Assembly: GCA_020718925.1 (NCBI GenBank)
Contig: DYRC01000012.1
Location: 1-29,128, forward strand
Source of the DNA: Desulfonema limicola
Lineage (GTDB): Bacteria > Desulfobacterota > Desulfobacteria > Desulfobacterales > DYRC01
Direction: 5' to 3'
Length of the DNA stretch: 29,128 nucleotides
Below the pieces are notes generated by a model, which made no database searches, had not been told where the DNA came from, and saw only the letters and a program-made list of their open reading frames with translations. Positions 25,699-29,128 of this stretch are shown piece after piece (position 1 is the first letter of the stretch; the number at the start of each line of letters is the position of its first letter). The position numbers and the translations under genes are program-made.

Positions 25699-28431
25699 TT
25701 ATTTGCCTCTTCGCTCAATAATCGCCGCATGAGCCGCAGCCAGCCGTGCTACCGGTATGCGGAATGGCGAACAGGATACATAGTTGAGTCCGAGTTGATG
25801 GCACAGCGCAATTGAAGCCGGGTCTCCGCCGTGTTCGCCGCAGATGCCGCATTCCAAATCAGGCTTGACAGCTCGCCCTTTCTGTACCGCAATTTTCATC
25901 AATTCCAGCACCCCGTCTTTATCGAGCGTTGCAAAGGGGTTGTTGGGAAAAATGCCCTCTTCCATGTACTCAATCAGAAATACCGCTTCGGCATCATCTC
26001 TGGAAAGCCCGAACGTGGTCTGCGTCAGATCGTTGGTGCCGAAAGAGAAAAACTGAGCGTATTCGGCAATCTGATCCGCCGTCAGCGCGGCTCTGGGAAT
26101 TTCAATCATGGTGCCGAATTTATAGTCAATTGTAATATGCTTTTCTTCCATGACTCCCTGAGCTTCTTCTTCAAGCATTTTCTGCTGAACTTTGAGTTCA
26201 TTGACATGGCTGGTCAGCGGAATCATCACTTCAGGATGAACCTTAACGCCTTCTTTGCTCACGATACAGGCTGCCTCAAAAATAGCTCTGACCTGCATCC
26301 GGGTAAGCTCAGGAATATGAATACCAAGCCGCACACCGCGCAATCCGAGCATGGGATTGGCTTCCCGAATACTTTCGACTCTTCTTAAAACTTTTTCTTT
26401 CTGGCGCACTTCTTTAAGCAGTTCGTCAATTTCTTTGAGATTGGGCGCGTGTTGCAAACGAATTTTCAAATCAGACAACTCCCGCATCAATTCAATATGA
26501 TCCGGTAAAAATTCATGCAAAGGCGGATCAATCAGCCGGATAATCACCGGCAGCCCGTTCATCACTCGAAAAAGTCCGGCAAAATCATCTCTTTGGAATG
26601 GCAACAGCGCGTCCAACGCTTCCCTGCGTTCAGACGGCAGATCGGTCATAATCATTTTCTGCACAAAGGGCAGCCGCTCGGTTTCCATAAACATGTGTTC
26701 GGTGCGGCAAAGCCCGATGCCCTGTGCGCCGTAATCTCTGGCGCGTTGAGCATCACGCGGATAATCTGCATTTGCCCAAACGCCCAGCCGCCGGAATTTA
26801 TCCGCCCATGCCAACAGCTTCATCAGCCAGGGGTCTTTGATATCGGGAATCGTGGTGTCAAGTTTTCCGGCATAAACTTTGCCCACTGTGCCATCTAACG
26901 AAATCCAGTCGCCCTCTTTGATAATCGTATCGCCGACTGCAATCTGACGCTTGTTCATATCAATTTTAAGCTCAGATACGCCGACCACTGCCGGTTTTCC
27001 GAATTGGCGGGCAACCAGAGCCGCATGAGAGGTGCGTCCGCCGCGTGTGGTGAGAATCCCTTGAGATGCCAACATGCCATGCACATCATCGGGCTTGGTT
27101 TCCGGGCGAACCATAATGACCTGCCGGTTATCCCGCTTTGCCCAAAGCTCTGCAATATCCGCATCTAACGCCACAATGCCGACAGCCGCGCCCGGAGACA
27201 CATTCAAGCCCGAAGCCATCAGATTGCCCATTTCTTCCGCCACATGAATCGCTTCAATACTGAATTGCGGATGTAAGAAAAAATCCACCTGATCAGGCTT
27301 GACCCGCATCACGGCTTCTTCTTCGGAAATCAGTCCTTCATCTGCCATATCAGCGGCAATCCGTACCGCTGCCTGAGCCGTCCGTTTGCCATCGCGGGTT
27401 TGCAGCATCCACAATTTGTTTCTCTCAATCGTGAACTCAATATCCTGCATTTCCCGATAATGGGTTTCCAGTTTTTTTGCAATTCCAGATAGTTGTGTCC
27501 ATGCCTGAGGCATTTCATCGCTTAACTGCGTGATGTCTTTGGTCATGCGGATACCGGCTACCACGTCCTCGCCCTGAGCGTTGGTCAGATAATCGCCTTC
27601 AAGACGTTTTTCACCTGTGGAGCCGTTTCGGGTCATGGCAACGCCGGTGGCACAGTCATTGCCCATATTGCCGAATACCATCGTAACAATGCTGACCGCC
27701 GTTCCCAAATCATGGGTAATGCCTGCTGCATTGCGATAATCTATCGCCCGCTTGCCATTCCAGCTTTTGAATACCGCTTCGGTGGCAAGCCGCAACTGCT
27801 CATACGGGTCTGAGGGAAAACTGTGATGAGAATAGTTTCTGACAATGTTTCTGAATTTCTGAACGATTTTTTTAAGATCATCCGCCGTCAGTTGGGCATC
27901 GCTGTCAACCCCTGCTTTATGCCGGGCTTCGGTCAGCACTTCTTCAAACGGCTCATCCGGCACACCCATCACCACGCTGCCGAACATCTGAACCAGACGG
28001 CGATATGAGTCATACACAAATCGCTCATCTCCGGTCAGATCAATCATACCTTGCGCGGTTTCATCATTCAAGCCGATATTCAGCACCGTATCCATCATGC
28101 CGGGCATAGAAAATTTTGCGCCGGATCGGCAGGATACCAGAAGCGGATTTTTGCGGCTTCCGAAAGTTTTTCCCGCAGCTTTTTCGATTATTTTCAGAGC
28201 TTCGAGTTCCTGATCCCACAAGCTTTCAGGAAACGCGCCCCCGGAAGACAGATACGCATTACAAGCTTCCGTTGTTACGATAAATCCGGGCGGAACAGGC
28301 TGTCCGATCCGCGCCATTTCCGCCAGATTTGCGCCCTTGCCGCCCAACAGCCCGCGCACGCCATCCCATGTGCCGCCGACATATTTCTCAACCAGTTCTA
28401 CCTCATTAAAAAGATAAACCCATTTTTTCAT
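25699..28431 (-). CDS. ppdK: pyruvate, phosphate dikinase
   Basis: This 910-aa enzyme interconverts pyruvate, ATP and Pi with PEP, AMP and PPi. The N-terminal ATP-grasp domain begins with LLGGKGANLAEM. The swivelling phosphohistidine domain has H469 in TTRGGRTSHAALVARQFGKPAVVG, with T467 at the position phosphorylated by the PDRP regulator. The C-terminal TIM barrel carries GIGLCRTEHMF, GTMIEIPRAAL, FSFGTNDLTQTTFG and catalytic C864 (CGICGEHGG). Length is normal and all key residues are present. The ATG follows AAGGGGAAA. In anaerobes it serves gluconeogenesis or PPi-dependent glycolysis. It leads a transcript that continues into the binding protein and MCP3. No PDRP gene is nearby. Confidence 0.97.
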   Translation of the reverse strand: MKKWVYLFNEVELVEKYVGGTWDGVRGLLGGKGANLAEMARIGQPVPPGFIVTTEACNAYLSSGGAFPESLWDQELEALKIIEKAAGKTFGSRKNPLLVSCRSGAKFSMPGMMDTVLNIGLNDETAQGMIDLTGDERFVYDSYRRLVQMFGSVVMGVPDEPFEEVLTEARHKAGVDSDAQLTADDLKKIVQKFRNIVRNYSHHSFPSDPYEQLRLATEAVFKSWNGKRAIDYRNAAGITHDLGTAVSIVTMVFGNMGNDCATGVAMTRNGSTGEKRLEGDYLTNAQGEDVVAGIRMTKDITQLSDEMPQAWTQLSGIAKKLETHYREMQDIEFTIERNKLWMLQTRDGKRTAQAAVRIAADMADEGLISEEEAVMRVKPDQVDFFLHPQFSIEAIHVAEEMGNLMASGLNVSPGAAVGIVALDADIAELWAKRDNRQVIMVRPETKPDDVHGMLASQGILTTRGGRTSHAALVARQFGKPAVVGVSELKIDMNKRQIAVGDTIIKEGDWISLDGTVGKVYAGKLDTTIPDIKDPWLMKLLAWADKFRRLGVWANADYPRDAQRARDYGAQGIGLCRTEHMFMETERLPFVQKMIMTDLPSERREALDALLPFQRDDFAGLFRVMNGLPVIIRLIDPPLHEFLPDHIELMRELSDLKIRLQHAPNLKEIDELLKEVRQKEKVLRRVESIREANPMLGLRGVRLGIHIPELTRMQVRAIFEAACIVSKEGVKVHPEVMIPLTSHVNELKVQQKMLEEEAQGVMEEKHITIDYKFGTMIEIPRAALTADQIAEYAQFFSFGTNDLTQTTFGLSRDDAEAVFLIEYMEEGIFPNNPFATLDKDGVLELMKIAVQKGRAVKPDLECGICGEHGGDPASIALCHQLGLNYVSCSPFRIPVARLAAAHAAIIERRGK

Positions 28432-28498
28432 TGAAACAATTTCCCCTTATGTTTAGTTTGTTTTGTAGCGGTTCATTGAAAACTGATACGCTTTTTTT

Positions 28499-28586
28499 GT
28501 CCGAACCATGATTCACAAGATTTTCAGGATTGCCATGATTGAAAAATCCCGGCAATCTTTTAATCTTGAAAATCTTGGTTCAGACA
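28499..28586. repeat. 36-bp imperfect inverted repeat
   Basis: The left arm (28499-28535, starting TGTCCGAACCATGATTC) and right arm (28551-28586, ending CTTGGTTCAGACA) are imperfect inverted copies around a ~15-nt loop. The GTCTGAACCAAGATTTTCAAGATT-type arm resembles a dispersed repeat common in many bacterial genomes. It lies between the stop of the Rpn-like gene and the start of ppdK, so it may end the first transcript or form part of the ppdK leader. Confidence 0.65.
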
Positions 28587-28591
28587 GTCAA

Positions 28592-29128
28592 TCAGTGAAC
28601 TACGGACTGCGATGTTGCTTCCAAAAGAAGTGTTCTGAAAACATCCTCATTTTCACATCTGATGACTTTCATCAGGAGCGATTTCAGCGTTTCAAAATTT
28701 TCTATCCTGCCGATCATCTGATGTATATCATCAGATAAGGTTATGAAACGGCTTCTGATAATTTCAATGAGCGCATCCTGTGTTGCCTGAATTCCCTGCT
28801 GAATTCCTTGCTGAACACCCTGTTGAATTCCTTCCTGAAATCCTCTTTTATACCCAAAACGTTCAACACTTGTTATGTACGGCATTTTCTTTTCCTCCCC
28901 TATCTGAATGAGTTCCTCAGCAAACTGCTTTTCCAATTCCTCCGGCAATATCAACAGCCAGTCAATAAAGCGGAATAACTCCAAAATATCCTTGCGGTCA
29001 TAGCCGCGCTCATAAAGTGTTCGGACAAGATGAATTTTCCATTGCTTGCGTTCCTCTTCCCTGCCTTTTCCGAGTTCACGCGCTTTGAGATGCGCCATTA
29101 CCACGATTGAAAACGGATTGGGATTTTG
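28592..29128 (-). CDS. Rpn/PD-(D/E)XK transposase-like protein, C-terminal part
   Basis: The frame is open to the right edge, so the N-terminal part, where the PD-(D/E)XK nuclease core lies in this family, is outside the window. The visible ~178 residues include PNPFSIVVMAHLKA and RGYDRKDILELFRFIDWLLILP, typical of the family (recombination-promoting nuclease, often annotated as transposase). A tail of GIQQ repeats (EGIQQGVQQGIQQGIQ) is followed by a helical C-terminus. The repeat is encoded by 12-bp units (about 28784-28839). The apparent start inside the window is only a GTG with no RBS, so the gene really begins further right. Members are numerous in large cyanobacterial and deltaproteobacterial genomes. 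Confidence 0.85.
   Translation of the reverse strand, partial: QNPNPFSIVVMAHLKARELGKGREEERKQWKIHLVRTLYERGYDRKDILELFRFIDWLLILPEELEKQFAEELIQIGEEKKMPYITSVERFGYKRGFQEGIQQGVQQGIQQGIQATQDALIEIIRSRFITLSDDIHQMIGRIENFETLKSLLMKVIRCENEDVFRTLLLEATSQSVVH

Noticed and set aside
26515..26898. 127-aa and similar long plus-strand frames inside ppdK
   Set aside because: Antisense shadows of a fully conserved ppdK.

Overview
The window is one contiguous piece of a bacterial chromosome of moderate GC. I infer a Desulfobacterota-like (deltaproteobacterial) sulfate reducer or relative with a large, repeat-rich genome. The grounds are the chemotaxis cluster type, hybrid kinases without membrane segments, an Rpn-type nuclease gene, pyruvate phosphate dikinase and many small palindromic repeats. 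No 16S or other marker is present, so the lineage is not proven.

Layout, left to right. (1) 1-1140: a possible 36-aa Cys-rich peptide unit with its own promoter and terminator-like hairpin, then a PD-(D/E)XK-type protein. (2) 1172-4092: a glycosyltransferase/methyltransferase fusion, a solitary nqrD, and efp. (3) 9430-4211, minus strand: a compact six-gene signalling operon. In order of transcription it is a CheY-like receiver, a 162-aa unknown, a Ras/Rab-like small GTPase, an SMC/OLD-like AAA ATPase, a class III nucleotide cyclase and a soluble hybrid histidine kinase. (4) 9615-17014, plus strand: a chemotaxis cluster of MCP1 (split by an in-frame amber codon), CheA, a soluble PAS-MCP, CheW and CheB. 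(5) 17195-18265, minus strand: rsgA, sitting inside the chemotaxis cluster and AT-richer than it. (6) 18645-23890, plus strand: CheD, a PAS hybrid kinase and a GT41-like/FkbM fusion. (7) 28431-23790, minus strand: ppdK, a small phosphate-binding-like periplasmic protein and a third MCP. (8) 28592 to the right edge, minus strand: the C-terminal part of an Rpn/PD-(D/E)XK transposase-like gene.

The two signalling blocks are divergent around 9431-9614. They probably form one sensory region: MCPs, CheA, CheW, CheB and CheD for excitation and adaptation, the stand-alone receiver as a possible CheY, and GTPase, cyclase and hybrid kinases as further outputs. No cheR is in the window. CheA carries two tandem motifs resembling the c-di-GMP-binding MshEN/GspE-N motif.

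Small repeats are prominent. A ~99-bp four-hairpin element occurs twice in opposite orientation, each time between convergent genes. A ctctcc/ggagagg-type palindrome lies in frame inside a gene. Two short-tandem hairpins occur, one in frame inside cheA and one spanning the stop codon of a kinase. A 36-bp imperfect inverted repeat lies upstream of ppdK.
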